This document shows positions 26,397 through 36,237 of a DNA stretch of 64,000 bases, piece after piece. The notes beneath the pieces are model-generated. The model saw only the letters and a program-made list of their open reading frames with translations, was not told where the DNA came from and did not search any database. The stretch's first letter is position 1. Every line of letters starts with the position of its first letter. Source of the stretch: Streptomyces sp. NBC_01381 (GTDB lineage Bacteria; Actinomycetota; Actinomycetes; Streptomycetales; Streptomycetaceae); contig NZ_JAPEPI010000001.1 of assembly GCF_026340305.1 (NCBI RefSeq), positions 2,170,001 to 2,234,000 of the forward strand, given 5' to 3'. The position numbers were made by a program, and so were the translations under genes.

Positions 26397-29300
26397 GTGA
26401 CGGAGCAACGGGGCGGGGTTCGGCCGGAGGAATCCGGCTGGGCGAAACGGCTGACCGGGTACGCGTGGCGGTACCCGAAGGACGTCGTGCTCGCGCTCGG
26501 GGCCTCGCTCGGCGGCATGGCCGTCATGGCGCTCGTCCCGCTGATCACCAAGGTGATCATCGATGACGTCGTCGAGGACCAGACCCGGTCCATGCTCCCC
26601 TGGGCGGGAGCCCTCGTCGGCGCCGCCGTCATCGTGTACGTCCTCACCTACATACGCCGCTACTACGGCGGCCGCCTCGCCCTCGACGTCCAGCACGATC
26701 TCCGTACCGAGATGTACGACACGATCACCCGGCTCGACGGCCGGCGGCAGGACGAGCTGTCCACCGGGCAGGTCGTCGGGCGGGCCACGAGCGACCTTCA
26801 GCTGATCCAGGGCCTGCTCTTCATGCTGCCGATGACCATCGGCAACATCCTGCTCTTCGTGATCTCCCTCGTGATCATGGCGTGGCTCTCGCTGCCCCTC
26901 ACCCTCGTCGCGCTCGCCGTCGCCCCCGCCCTGTGGTTCATCGCCAAGCGCAGCCGCAACCGCCTGCACCCCTCGACCTGGTACGCGCAGGCCCAGGCCG
27001 CCGCCGTCGCCGGAGTCGTCGACGGCTCCGTGTCCGGCGTACGCGTCGTGAAGGGCTTCGGTCAGGAGGAGCAGGAGACCGGGAAGCTCAGGGAGGTCAG
27101 CCGCAAGCTCTTCGCGGGACGCCTTCGGACCATCCGGCTCAACTCCAAGTACACGCCCGCCCTGCAGGCCGTGCCCGCGCTCGGGCAGGTCGCGATGCTG
27201 GCCCTCGGCGGCTGGCTCGCGGTGCGCGGGCAGATCACGCTCGGTACGTTCGTGGCCTTCTCCAGTTATCTCGCCCAGCTCGTCGGCCCGGTGCGGATGC
27301 TCGCCATGGTGCTCACCGTCGGCCAGCAGGCGCGGGCCGGCGCCGAGCGCGTGCTTGAACTCATCGACACCGAGCCGACGATGGAGGACGGCAAGAAGGA
27401 GCTGCCCGCCGACGCTCCGGCGACCGTCGAGTTCGACGACGTGTCGTTCGCGTACGAGGACAGCCGCCCCGTCCTCGACGGGCTCTCCTTCGAGATCAGG
27501 CCCGGCGAGACCCTCGCCGTCGTCGGCTCGTCCGGCAGCGGAAAGTCCACCGTCTCGCTGCTGCTTCCCCGCTTCTACGACGTGACGCACGGCGCCGTCC
27601 TCATCGGCGGGCACGACGTGCGCGAGCTGACGGCCGACTCGCTGCGGGCCGCCATCGGGCTCGTGCCCGAGGACTCCTTCCTCTTCTCCGACACCGTGCG
27701 GGCGAATATCGCTTACGGGAAGCCCGACGCCAGCCAGGAGGAGATAGCGACCGCGGCCCGCGCCGCGCAGGCGGACCGCTTCATATCCGAGCTGCCCGAC
27801 GGATACGACACGACCGTCGGCGAGCACGGGCTCACTCTCTCCGGCGGTCAGCGCCAGCGCGTCGCGCTCGCCCGCGCCATCCTCACCGACCCCCGCCTTC
27901 TCGTCCTCGACGACGCCACGTCGGCGGTGGACGCACAGGTCGAGCACGAGATCCACGAAGCCCTGCGCGGCGTCATGGCCGGCCGTACGACTCTCCTCAT
28001 CGCCCACCGCCGGTCCACCCTCAATCTCGCCGACCGCATCGCCGTGCTCGACGACGGCCGGCTCGCCGCGATCGGCACGCACGAGGAGCTGACGGAGAAC
28101 TCCCCGCTCTACCGGCGTCTGCTGACCGACCCCGACGAGCTCGGCGGCGTATCACCCGGTCACGCGGTCCCGGTCGAGATCCCCGAGGACACCTCCCTGC
28201 GCGAGGAGCTCGACGCCGAGTTCGACGCCGAGCGCGGTATCACCCCGCCGCTCTGGGTCGGTGACCGCGAGCCCAAGGACACCGCGCTGTCCGGGATGCC
28301 CGCGACGCCCGAACTCATCGCCCAGGTCGACGCGTTGCCCCCGGCGACCGACACCCCCGGCATCGACGAGGCGCGGGCCGTCACTCCCGAGGAGTCCTAC
28401 GGGCTGCGCCGCCTCCTCGCCGGGTTCGGCAAACCGCTGCTGCTCGCCCTGCTCCTCGTCGCCGTCGACGCGGGCATGGGCCTGCTTCTCCCCGTGCTGA
28501 TCCGGCACGGCATCGACGAGGGCGTCTCGCAGCTCGCGCTCGGCGCGGTGTGGGCGGCCGCCGGGCTTGGTCTGCTCACCGTACTCGTCCAGTGGACGGC
28601 GCAGATCGGCGAGACGCGGATGACGGGACGGACGGGCGAGCGGGTGCTCTACTCCCTCCGCCTGAAGATCTTCGCCCAGCTCCAGCGGCTCGGACTCGAC
28701 TACTACGAGCGGGAGTTGACCGGGCGCATCATGACCCGGATGACGACGGACGTGGACGCCCTTTCCACCTTCCTGCAGACGGGTCTGGTCACCGCCTTCG
28801 TCTCCGTCGTCACCTTCTTCGGCATCATGGTCGCGCTCGTCGTCATCGACGTGGAGCTCGCGCTCGTCGTCTTCGCGACGCTGCCGCCGCTGATCATCGG
28901 TACGTTCTTCTTCCGCCGCTCCAGCGTCAAGGCGTACGAACTCGCCCGTGAGCGGGTGTCGGTAGTCAACGCCGACCTCCAGGAGTCCGTCGCGGGCCTG
29001 CGCATCGTGCAGGCCTTCCGGCGCGAGCGCTCCGGCGGCAAGAAGTTCGCCGACGCCAGTGCCGACTACCGCAGCGCGCGTATCCGCGGGCAGTGGCTGA
29101 TCTCCATCTACTTCCCGTTCGTGCAGCTGCTCTCGGCGGTCGCGGCGGCGGCGGTCCTCATGGTCGGTGCGGGCCGCGTGGAGGCGGGCACCTTGACGAC
29201 GGGCGCCCTCGTCGCCTATCTCCTCTACATCGACCTGTTCTTCGCACCCGTCCAGCAGCTCTCCCAGGTCTTCGACGGCTACCAGCAGGCCACCGTCTCG

Positions 29301-30125
29301 CTCGGCCGCATCCAGGAACTCCTCCAGGAGCCGACCTCGACCAAGGCCGCGGACGAGCCGCTCGACGTCCTGTCCCTGCGCGGCGAGATCGCCTTCGAGG
29401 ACGTGGACTTCGCGTACGGCGGCGAGGAGGAGGCTCTGAGCGACGTCCGCCTGCGGATACCGGCGGGGCAGACCGTCGCCTTCGTCGGCGAGACCGGTGC
29501 GGGCAAGTCGACCCTGGTCAAACTGGTCGCCCGGTTCTACGACCCGACCGGCGGCCGCGTGACGGTGGACGGCACGGACCTGCGGTCCCTCGATCTGACC
29601 TCGTACCGCCACCGCCTCGGCGTCGTCCCGCAGGAGGCCTACCTCTTCGCGGGCACGGTGCGCGACGCGATCGCCTACGGCCGCCCCGACGCCACGGACG
29701 CCGAGGTCGAGGCCGCGGCCCGCGCGGTCGGCGCCCACGACATGATCGCCACCCTGGACGGCGGCTACCTCCACGAGGTCTCCGAGCGTGGCCGCAACCT
29801 CTCCGCGGGACAGCGCCAGCTGATCGCCCTGGCCCGCGCCGAGCTCGTCGACCCGGACATCCTGCTCCTCGACGAGGCGACCGCCGCCCTCGACCTCGCC
29901 ACCGAGGCGCAGGTCAACCAGGCCACCGACCGCATCGCGGGCAAGCGCACCACCCTGGTCGTCGCCCACCGCCTCACCACCGCCGCCCGCGCGGACCGCG
30001 TGATCGTGATGGACCACGGCCAGGTCGCCGAGGACGGCACCCACGACGAGCTGCTCGCGCTCGACGGGCGTTACGCGCGGCTGTGGCGGACGTTCGTGGG
30101 GGAGGCGGAGCCCTCGGCTGCGTGA
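26397..30125 (+). CDS. single-chain double ABC exporter
   Basis: Two complete ABC half-exporters are fused in one 1242-residue chain. I place the start at GTG 26397 behind a GGGAGG site. Each half has six membrane spans and a nucleotide-binding domain. Walker A sequences are VGSSGSGKST near 377 and VGETGAGKST near 1028, and signatures are LSGGQRQR near 480 and LSAGQRQL near 1134. The first Walker B ends LDDAT, with Asp replacing the catalytic Glu, whereas the second is LDEAT. It therefore looks like an asymmetric exporter of the TM287/288 kind with one degenerate ATP site. The substrate is unknown; multidrug or lipid export is likely. Confidence 0.93.
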   Translation: MTEQRGGVRPEESGWAKRLTGYAWRYPKDVVLALGASLGGMAVMALVPLITKVIIDDVVEDQTRSMLPWAGALVGAAVIVYVLTYIRRYYGGRLALDVQHDLRTEMYDTITRLDGRRQDELSTGQVVGRATSDLQLIQGLLFMLPMTIGNILLFVISLVIMAWLSLPLTLVALAVAPALWFIAKRSRNRLHPSTWYAQAQAAAVAGVVDGSVSGVRVVKGFGQEEQETGKLREVSRKLFAGRLRTIRLNSKYTPALQAVPALGQVAMLALGGWLAVRGQITLGTFVAFSSYLAQLVGPVRMLAMVLTVGQQARAGAERVLELIDTEPTMEDGKKELPADAPATVEFDDVSFAYEDSRPVLDGLSFEIRPGETLAVVGSSGSGKSTVSLLLPRFYDVTHGAVLIGGHDVRELTADSLRAAIGLVPEDSFLFSDTVRANIAYGKPDASQEEIATAARAAQADRFISELPDGYDTTVGEHGLTLSGGQRQRVALARAILTDPRLLVLDDATSAVDAQVEHEIHEALRGVMAGRTTLLIAHRRSTLNLADRIAVLDDGRLAAIGTHEELTENSPLYRRLLTDPDELGGVSPGHAVPVEIPEDTSLREELDAEFDAERGITPPLWVGDREPKDTALSGMPATPELIAQVDALPPATDTPGIDEARAVTPEESYGLRRLLAGFGKPLLLALLLVAVDAGMGLLLPVLIRHGIDEGVSQLALGAVWAAAGLGLLTVLVQWTAQIGETRMTGRTGERVLYSLRLKIFAQLQRLGLDYYERELTGRIMTRMTTDVDALSTFLQTGLVTAFVSVVTFFGIMVALVVIDVELALVVFATLPPLIIGTFFFRRSSVKAYELARERVSVVNADLQESVAGLRIVQAFRRERSGGKKFADASADYRSARIRGQWLISIYFPFVQLLSAVAAAAVLMVGAGRVEAGTLTTGALVAYLLYIDLFFAPVQQLSQVFDGYQQATVSLGRIQELLQEPTSTKAADEPLDVLSLRGEIAFEDVDFAYGGEEEALSDVRLRIPAGQTVAFVGETGAGKSTLVKLVARFYDPTGGRVTVDGTDLRSLDLTSYRHRLGVVPQEAYLFAGTVRDAIAYGRPDATDAEVEAAARAVGAHDMIATLDGGYLHEVSERGRNLSAGQRQLIALARAELVDPDILLLDEATAALDLATEAQVNQATDRIAGKRTTLVVAHRLTTAARADRVIVMDHGQVAEDGTHDELLALDGRYARLWRTFVGEAEPSAA

Positions 30126-30221
30126 TCGCCGCGAAGAATCGGGACCGCAACGCAACCGCGCCCCCTTCGGGACGCGTCCGTACATCAGTACGCTGATGCG
30201 GAAGTGGCGGGAGGGGAACCG

Positions 30222-30617
30222 GTGGGCAACGGTCGAATACGGCGGCGTCTCGCGCTCGGTGCCGCCGTCCTTGCGGCGTCCGTCCTGGTCGGGCTCATCG
30301 GCGCCGGCACGGCGCAGGCGCAGGTCTCGGTGGCCCGCTGCGCCGGCCACAAGGTGCGCACCCTCGCCTTCAGCACCGGCAAGGTCGAGATCTACAAGAA
30401 GCGCGGATATGTCTGCGCCATCACCGTCGCCAAGCGTCCCGGCGCCCGCAAGACCATGTCCGTCAGCGTCCAGGCCCGCGGCAACCGCCCCGCCAAGGAC
30501 GCGGGGCAGTTCACCCATCACGCGGGCCCGGTGACGGTGCACGCGGGACGCAGATGCGTGTGGGTGAAGGGGACGGTGGGATCGGGGAGCACCAGCTCGG
30601 GATGGATCCTGTGCTGA
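30222..30617 (+). CDS. small secreted protein of unknown function
   Basis: I prefer GTG 30222 over the earlier frame start at 30204, because a GGGAGGGG site sits 7 bp before it. The 131-residue product starts with a twin-basic stretch (GRIRRRLALG), a long hydrophobic segment and an AQA cleavage site, then a basic mature part. Two cysteines in the mature part (in ARCAGHK and GYVCAI) and two more near the end (RRCVWVKG and the C-terminal WILC) could form two disulfides. I recognise no domain. It is located alone between the exporter and the S37 peptidase, with no clear partner. Confidence 0.72.
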   Translation: MGNGRIRRRLALGAAVLAASVLVGLIGAGTAQAQVSVARCAGHKVRTLAFSTGKVEIYKKRGYVCAITVAKRPGARKTMSVSVQARGNRPAKDAGQFTHHAGPVTVHAGRRCVWVKGTVGSGSTSSGWILC

Positions 30618-30756
30618 GAGCGGCTTCCGAGCTTTTCTGAGGAGAGTGCCCCCTTTGTGACGTACTGCGTCCTGGTGTGACGCAAGAGCCCCTAGTAGTG
30701 AGCGAGTTGCTCCGATAAGTTCCGGCGGACGCAATCGCGAACTTAGGGGAGAGTGC

Positions 30757-32187
30757 ATGCGCAAGGCGCTCAGATGGCTGCTGTCGCTAGTGGTGCTCAT
30801 AGGCACCGTCGGCACAGTGGGCGCGGCAGGGGCGGCCACCGCCGCCGAGCCGCAGGCCATCGACACACAGGCCACGGACATAAAGGACCGGCTCCTCGCG
30901 ATACCGGGCATGAGCCTGATCGAGGAGAAGCCGTACACCGGCTACCGCTACTTCGTCCTCAACTACACCCAGCCGATTGACCACCGGCACCCCTCCAAGG
31001 GCACCTTCAAGCAGCGCCTGACGGTGCTGCACAAGGACACCGCCCGCCCCACCGCCTTCTTCACCAGCGGCTACGGAGTCTCGACCAACCCGAGCCGCAG
31101 CGAGCCGACGCGGATCATCGACGGCAACCAGGTCTCCATGGAGTACCGCTTCTTCACGCCGTCCCGCCCCGAGCCCGCCGACTGGTCCAAGCTCGACATC
31201 TGGCAGGCCGCGAGCGACCAGCACCGCATCTTCAAGGCGCTGAAGCCCATCTACGACAAGAAGTGGGTGGCGACCGGCGGTTCGAAGGGCGGCATGACGG
31301 CGACGTACTACGAGCGCTTCTACCCCAAGGACATGGACGGCGTCGTCGCGTACGTCGCCCCGAACGACGTCGTGAACAAGGAGGACTCGGCCTACGACGA
31401 GTTCTTCGAGACGGTCGGGACGAAGGAGTGCCGGGCCGCGCTCGAGGCCGTGCAGCGCGAGGCCCTCGTGCGGCGTGAGCCGCTGGAGAAGAAGTACGCC
31501 GCGTTCGCCGAGAAGGGCAACTACACCTTCAAGACCGTCGGGAACCTCGACAAGGCGTATGAGGCGGTCGTCCTCGACCTGGTGTGGGGCTTCTGGCAGT
31601 ACCAGCCGGAGTCCGCGTGCGCGGACGTCCCTGACGCGTCGTCCGCCTCCGACCAGGCGATCTTCGACTACGTCGACAAGGTGGGCGGCTGGTCCTCCTA
31701 CACGGACCAGGGTCTGACCCCGTACACGCCGTACTACTACCAGGCCGGTACGCAGCTGGGCTCGCCCGACATCGCCCAGCCCTGGCTCGGCGACCTGAGC
31801 CGCTACGGCTACCAGCCGCCGCGGAACTTCGTCCCGCGCTCCATCCCGATGAAGTTCCAGCCGGGTGTGATGCGGGATGTGGACAGCTGGGTGAAGCGCA
31901 ACTCGCAGCGGATGATGTACGTCTACGGGCAGAACGACCCGTGGGGTGCGGAGCCGTTCCACCCCGCGACGGGCGGCAAGCACGACTCGTACGTCTTCAC
32001 GGCGCCCGGCGGGAACCACGGTGCGAACGTGGCGGGCCTCGTCGCGGACGAGAAGGCGAAGGCGACGGAGCGGATCCAGGCGTGGGCCGGCGTCTCGACG
32101 TCCTCGGCCACGGCGAAGCCGCTGGCTCCGTATGACGCGAAGCTGGACCGCAAGGACACGGACCGGAAGCAGATGCTGCGGCCGTAG
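30757..32187 (+). CDS. secreted S37-family tripeptidyl aminopeptidase
   Basis: The 476-residue secreted serine peptidase releases short peptides from protein N-termini. A signal peptide (MRKALRW followed by a long hydrophobic stretch, AAA-type cut near 30) precedes the mature enzyme. S176 in GGSKGG is the nucleophile; D394 in NDPWGAEP and H421 in GGNHGAN complete the apparent triad. The block QVSMEYRFFTPSRPEPADW near 125-143 is typical of the S37 (PS-10) family, known from Streptomyces as a growth-phase extracellular enzyme. A hairpin repeat follows the stop directly. Confidence 0.92.
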   Translation: MRKALRWLLSLVVLIGTVGTVGAAGAATAAEPQAIDTQATDIKDRLLAIPGMSLIEEKPYTGYRYFVLNYTQPIDHRHPSKGTFKQRLTVLHKDTARPTAFFTSGYGVSTNPSRSEPTRIIDGNQVSMEYRFFTPSRPEPADWSKLDIWQAASDQHRIFKALKPIYDKKWVATGGSKGGMTATYYERFYPKDMDGVVAYVAPNDVVNKEDSAYDEFFETVGTKECRAALEAVQREALVRREPLEKKYAAFAEKGNYTFKTVGNLDKAYEAVVLDLVWGFWQYQPESACADVPDASSASDQAIFDYVDKVGGWSSYTDQGLTPYTPYYYQAGTQLGSPDIAQPWLGDLSRYGYQPPRNFVPRSIPMKFQPGVMRDVDSWVKRNSQRMMYVYGQNDPWGAEPFHPATGGKHDSYVFTAPGGNHGANVAGLVADEKAKATERIQAWAGVSTSSATAKPLAPYDAKLDRKDTDRKQMLRP

Positions 32188-32260
32188 ATCACCGCCTTCG
32201 GCGAGTTCGTCCTCAAACGCCGGACGGCTGGACACATCCAGCCCGTCCGGCGTTTGATCG
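32187..32260. repeat. intergenic hairpin repeat, copy A (terminator-like)
   Basis: Starting at the peptidase stop, the sequence runs ATCACCGCCTTCGGCGAGTT, then a 14-bp perfect stem (32214-32227 with 32243-32256; arm CAAACGCCGGACGG). The same element occurs at 56231-56275 (reverse) and 61461-61567, so it is a dispersed streptomycete repeat. Here it can terminate both the peptidase gene and the convergent lipoprotein gene. Confidence 0.8.
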
Positions 32261-32261
32261 C

Positions 32262-32933
32262 TCACACCCGCACCGCACACCCCACCGGCTTCCCGCCCCC
32301 CAGCGACACGTAAAGCTCCGTCGCAGGCGGGCAGTTGGCGCGTTCCGAGACCGAGGTCGTCACCCGGTACTCGGGGGGTTTCGTGCCGGAGCCGTCGCAG
32401 GCCGTCTCTCGGACCTCGCCCTGTCCCGCGCTGTAGACGCAGTCCCCGACGACCGTGCGGGGGCCGCCCCCTCCCCCGGGGTCACCGGGATGCGGCGCCT
32501 CAAGGTTCCGCATGCACGCGTACCCCCGCGGCACCGCCCCGTTCCCGTCCTCGTCCACCGCGGGCCGGTCCTCGCTGATGTGCAGGACGAAGTCGGTGCG
32601 GGCGGGGCACGACGGGCCCTCCGCCACCTTTCCGTCGTAGCGTGCGGTCACCCGCGCCGCCGCGCGTTCACTCGTGCACGACACCTCCGTGAACGTCTCG
32701 CGCCCCCGCGAACTGCACTCGTCCACGGCGAGGAAGACCGCACCGTATCCGGATGATGCCGGCGCGGACGGCCGGTCGTCGTCGAGCCGGCCCGACGAAC
32801 CCGCCCCCGGATCCGCGGACTTCTGGCAGCCGGCCGCGCCGACGAGCACGGCGAGCACGGCGAGCACCGCAAGGACCGGCACCCACCTCGCCCCCACGCG
32901 CCGTGCCGTGTTCCAGCCAGGCATGGCCAGCAT
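32262..32933 (-). CDS. lipoprotein of unknown function
   Basis: I use ATG 32933 (MLAMPGWNTARRVG), preceded by a GGGGGG site, rather than the frame start at 32984. The 223-residue protein has a lipoprotein signal peptide ending in LVGAAGC. Its mature part is rich in Cys (about seven) in SCTSER, SCPARTD, YACMRN, DCVYSA, TACDG, NCPPATE and GCAVRV, spaced as in small disulfide-stabilised surface domains. No known domain is recognised. It is probably membrane-anchored on the outside of the cell. It is convergent with the S37 peptidase. Confidence 0.7.
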   Translation of the reverse strand: MLAMPGWNTARRVGARWVPVLAVLAVLAVLVGAAGCQKSADPGAGSSGRLDDDRPSAPASSGYGAVFLAVDECSSRGRETFTEVSCTSERAAARVTARYDGKVAEGPSCPARTDFVLHISEDRPAVDEDGNGAVPRGYACMRNLEAPHPGDPGGGGGPRTVVGDCVYSAGQGEVRETACDGSGTKPPEYRVTTSVSERANCPPATELYVSLGGGKPVGCAVRV

Positions 32934-33045
32934 GGCAAACCCCCCGATATGTGCACCCAGCGTGACCCGCCGGGGCGGGCGCACGCCAGGTGCACGGGGT
33001 GCTTTGGGTCAGTTGGCGGTGGTGCGCCGGTTGTGCGGCGTACGG

Positions 33046-34884
33046 TCAGTACGTCAGGCCGTGGCCCACCGGGTACAGCACCTGCGTCGGATCGTCCGCC
33101 CGCTGCACCGGCACCGGCAGCCGCCCCTGCGGCCGCGCGCGACCCGCGATCACCCTTACGGCGGCGCGCAGTTCGACGTCCGTCCAGCAGTAGGCGGCCA
33201 GCGAGGCGCCCACGGAGCCGAGCCGCGCCACGTCGTACGGGTTGCGGATCGCCACGGCGACGACCGGGACGCCGGTCGCGACCAGGGCCTCCACGAGGGC
33301 GATCTGGGTGCTTCCCGCCCCCACGTTGTACGTGCCGACGACCACCGCGTCCTTGCCCGCGGCCGCCGCGACCGCCTCCGCGATCTTCGTGGTCGAGGGT
33401 GCCGTGCCCGTCGGAAGGACCGTCGCGGTGAAGCCGAGCTCCGTCAACTCCCGCCCGATGACGGCCGTCGGCGGTCCCGTGGTGCCCGATGGCGACGCCG
33501 GGTCGGCGCCCACCACCAGGATCTCCTGGTGCGTACGGCGCGAAAGCGGAAGCAGTCCGCCCCCGTTCAGGAGCAGCGTCGTCGTCTCCTCCGCGATCCG
33601 GTCGGCGGCCGCGAGATGCGCACGGGTGCCGACCGCCTTGTCGACGCCGCGCGAGGTGACGTACGGGTCGGAGAAGAGGTCCAGTTTCGCCTTCAGGCGC
33701 AGGATCCTCAGCAGGGACTCGTCGAGCCGCGCTTCCGTCAACTCGCCGTCCCTGACCGCCTGGAGCACCGCGTTCCACGCGATCTCCGGCTTCGGCGGGT
33801 TCAGGAGCTGGTCCACGCCCGCCTTCAGGGCGAGCACCGGGACGCGGTCGTCGCCGTACTTCGTGCGGACGCCCTGCATGCCGAGCGAGTCCGTCACCAC
33901 GACCCCGTCGTAGCCGAGTTCCTCGCGCAGGATGCCGGTGAGGATGGGGCGGGAGAGGGTGGCCGGGTCCTCGGCTGGATCGAGGGCGGGTACCACGATG
34001 TGCGCGGTCATGATCGAGTCGATGCCCGCGGCCACCGCGGCCCGGAACGGCGGGGCGTCCAGGGTCTCCCACTGCTCACGGGTGTGGTGGATGTACGGCA
34101 GCTTGGAGTGGCTGTCGTCCTTGGTGTCGCCGTGGCCGGGGAAGTGCTTGGACGTCGACGCGATGTCCGTGCCCTGGTAGCCCTTGACCTGCGCGGCGAC
34201 CAGGCCGGCGACCGCTTCGGGGTCCGAGCCGAAGGAGCGTACGCCGATGACGGGGTTGGCCGGGTTGACGTTCACGTCCGCGACCGGGGCGTAGTTCTGC
34301 CGGATGCCGAGCGCGCGCAGCTCGGCGCCGGCGATGCGGGCCGCCTTGCGCGCGGTGGAGTTCGAGCCCGCGGCGCCGAGCGCCATCGCGCCGGGCAGCA
34401 GCGTGGCGGGGATGCCGACGCGGGCCACGGCGCCGTGCTCCTGGTCGGTGGAGATGAGCAGCGGGATGCCGGAGGTGGGGGACTGTCCGGGGGTCTCCGG
34501 GGTGAGGGCCGCGCGCTGGATGCCGTTCGAGAGGTCGGCGATCTGGTGCGGGGCACGGGTGTTGTGGGCCCAGCCGAAGTAGATGATGCCGCCGAGGCGG
34601 TACTTGGCGACGGCCTCGGCAGCGGTGCGTACGCCCAGTTCCTTGAGGTTGGCGTCGATGTCCGCCTGGTCGGGCTCGGTGGCGGAGTGGCCGTACACAT
34701 GCATCACGAAGAGCTGGCCGACCTTCTCCTCCAGGCTCATGCGGGAGATGCGTTCCCGGAGCCTCCGGTCGCGGTCGCGGTCGCCGCTGCCCGCCGCGTG
34801 CACGGACGGGGCGGCAAGGGCCGTCGCGGCGACGGCGGTGGCGGCGAGCAGGGTGCGTCTGGAGGTGTTGCGGTGGGACGACAT
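33046..34884 (-). CDS. secreted GH3 beta-N-acetylhexosaminidase
   Basis: The gene starts at ATG 34884 (MSSHRNTSRRTLLAATAVAA) after a GAAGGAGCG site. The 612-residue protein has a twin-arginine signal peptide, then a family 3 glycoside hydrolase fold. KHFPGHGDTKDDSH is the conserved His/Asp loop of beta-N-acetylglucosaminidases (NagZ type), and VVTDSLGM carries the nucleophile Asp; a C-terminal GH3 domain follows. It probably removes N-acetylglucosamine from peptidoglycan or chitin fragments outside the cell. It complements the GH20 enzyme at the left of the window. I saw no DasR-like site at its promoter. Confidence 0.9.
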   Translation of the reverse strand: MSSHRNTSRRTLLAATAVAATALAAPSVHAAGSGDRDRDRRLRERISRMSLEEKVGQLFVMHVYGHSATEPDQADIDANLKELGVRTAAEAVAKYRLGGIIYFGWAHNTRAPHQIADLSNGIQRAALTPETPGQSPTSGIPLLISTDQEHGAVARVGIPATLLPGAMALGAAGSNSTARKAARIAGAELRALGIRQNYAPVADVNVNPANPVIGVRSFGSDPEAVAGLVAAQVKGYQGTDIASTSKHFPGHGDTKDDSHSKLPYIHHTREQWETLDAPPFRAAVAAGIDSIMTAHIVVPALDPAEDPATLSRPILTGILREELGYDGVVVTDSLGMQGVRTKYGDDRVPVLALKAGVDQLLNPPKPEIAWNAVLQAVRDGELTEARLDESLLRILRLKAKLDLFSDPYVTSRGVDKAVGTRAHLAAADRIAEETTTLLLNGGGLLPLSRRTHQEILVVGADPASPSGTTGPPTAVIGRELTELGFTATVLPTGTAPSTTKIAEAVAAAAGKDAVVVGTYNVGAGSTQIALVEALVATGVPVVAVAIRNPYDVARLGSVGASLAAYCWTDVELRAAVRVIAGRARPQGRLPVPVQRADDPTQVLYPVGHGLTY

Positions 34885-35235
34885 GTGCGCTCCTTCGGGG
34901 AGGACGCCGGACCGGAGCCGGGCTGGGGGAACCGGCTGAAGGAAACTTTCCCGAGTCACGGATATCCCGAAGATTTCTGCCGGTCAAGGGATCCGGCGGC
35001 CACTGTGGAGGAGTGAGGGGCCGTCACCGGTGCTGTTGGAGGGGGGCGCACCGGTGACGGCATGCTGCCGGCCGCAGGCGGCGGAGAGGGTGGTCAGCGT
35101 TCGCAGCCAGCAGCGATGCCGACACCGCCTCGCGGAGACTCACCCGGCAGCACGCCCGTTGGACGCCGCCCCCTTCGCGTGGGTTCCCGGCCGGGGAGTA
35201 TTTCCGGAAAGTGGTACGTCCGTGAGAGCTGAGGC
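34885..35235. other. gene-free stretch with a strong hairpin
   Basis: About 350 bp separate the GH3 start from the LysR stop. A perfect 12-bp stem (CCGTCACCGGTG at 35021-35032 with 35049-35060, 16-nt loop) lies inside. It may terminate the LysR message or form a leader structure for the GH3 gene. The short frames here have no convincing coding signs. Confidence 0.6.
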
Positions 35236-36168
35236 TCAGTGAGCCGCTTCGGGGGCTGCTTCGGGCCAGTGCGCCTGCAGCGTCCTGACCGTCTCGGCGA
35301 TCGCGGGGCGCCGGGATGCCCCGGCCCGCCACAGGGCGTAAAGCCGCCGCACCGGCACCGGATCGAGCCGCACGGTGACCGCCCCTTCGGGGACCGGGCC
35401 GCGGCCCAGGCGGGGGATCAGCGCGACGCCGAGCCCCGCGGCGACCAGCGCCACCAGGGTGGGGTTCTCCTCCGCCATGTGTGCGATGTCCGGCTCGCAG
35501 CCCGCGTCGCGCAGGGTGCGGATGAGCCACTCGTGGCAGACCAGGCCCGGCGGCTGGGTGATCCACCGCTCGTCCTTCAGCTCCTCGCGGCGCACGGATG
35601 CGCGCCCCGCGAGCCGGTGCCCGGCGGGCACGACGAGGTCGCAGAGGTCGTCGCCGATGACGGCCTGTTCGACGCCGGGAGGCGTCGGCAGCGGCGCGAT
35701 GTCCCAGTCGTGCACGATGGCCAGGTCCACCGCGCCCTTGGCCACCAGGTCGATGGAGAGATGCGGGTCGATCTCCGACATCCGGGCGTCGAGCGCGGGA
35801 TGCCGCAGGGCGAGATCCGCGAGCACCCCGGGCAGCAGGCCGCGCGCCGCCGATGCGAACGCGGCGATGGTGAGCCGCCCCGCTGGCAGCCCGCGCCGCT
35901 CCTCCAGCTCGGTCTCCGCGCGCTCCACGATCGCCATCAACTCCTGGGCGGTGGCGGCGAGATGGCGTGCCTCCTCGGTGAGCGCGACGCCCCTGCCCCG
36001 CCGTTCGAGGAGGGTGGTGCGGGTCTCCCGCTCCAGTTTGGCGATCTGCTGGGAGACGGCGGACGGGGTGTAGCCGAGCGCGGTGGCCGCGGCGCCGACG
36101 GTGCCGTGCACCGAGACGGCGTGCAGGGCGCGCAGCCGGGCGAGATCGAGCACGAGGACCCACTCCAT
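35236..36168 (-). CDS. LysR-family transcriptional regulator
   Basis: The 310-residue protein has an N-terminal winged helix-turn-helix (about 8-66; GTVGAAATALGYTPSAVSQQIAKLE) and a LysR substrate-binding domain with FASAARGLLPGVL and GLGVALIPRLGRGPV. It is divergent from the EamA transporter gene with 69 bp between starts, the usual arrangement for a LysR regulator and its target. The inducer is unknown. A GTG a few codons downstream (MLDLARL form) is an alternative start. Confidence 0.9.
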   Translation of the reverse strand: MEWVLVLDLARLRALHAVSVHGTVGAAATALGYTPSAVSQQIAKLERETRTTLLERRGRGVALTEEARHLAATAQELMAIVERAETELEERRGLPAGRLTIAAFASAARGLLPGVLADLALRHPALDARMSEIDPHLSIDLVAKGAVDLAIVHDWDIAPLPTPPGVEQAVIGDDLCDLVVPAGHRLAGRASVRREELKDERWITQPPGLVCHEWLIRTLRDAGCEPDIAHMAEENPTLVALVAAGLGVALIPRLGRGPVPEGAVTVRLDPVPVRRLYALWRAGASRRPAIAETVRTLQAHWPEAAPEAAH

Positions 36169-36237
36169 CCATCCATGCGGGACATGATTCGTTAGCGTTG
36201 CTTCATCCCATCATGCAGATATCCGTGCTGGTCCTAC

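Noticed and set aside
35030..35242. 70-residue plus-strand frame between GH3 and LysR
   Set aside because: Overlaps the hairpin and the LysR end, with no ribosome site or conserved pattern.
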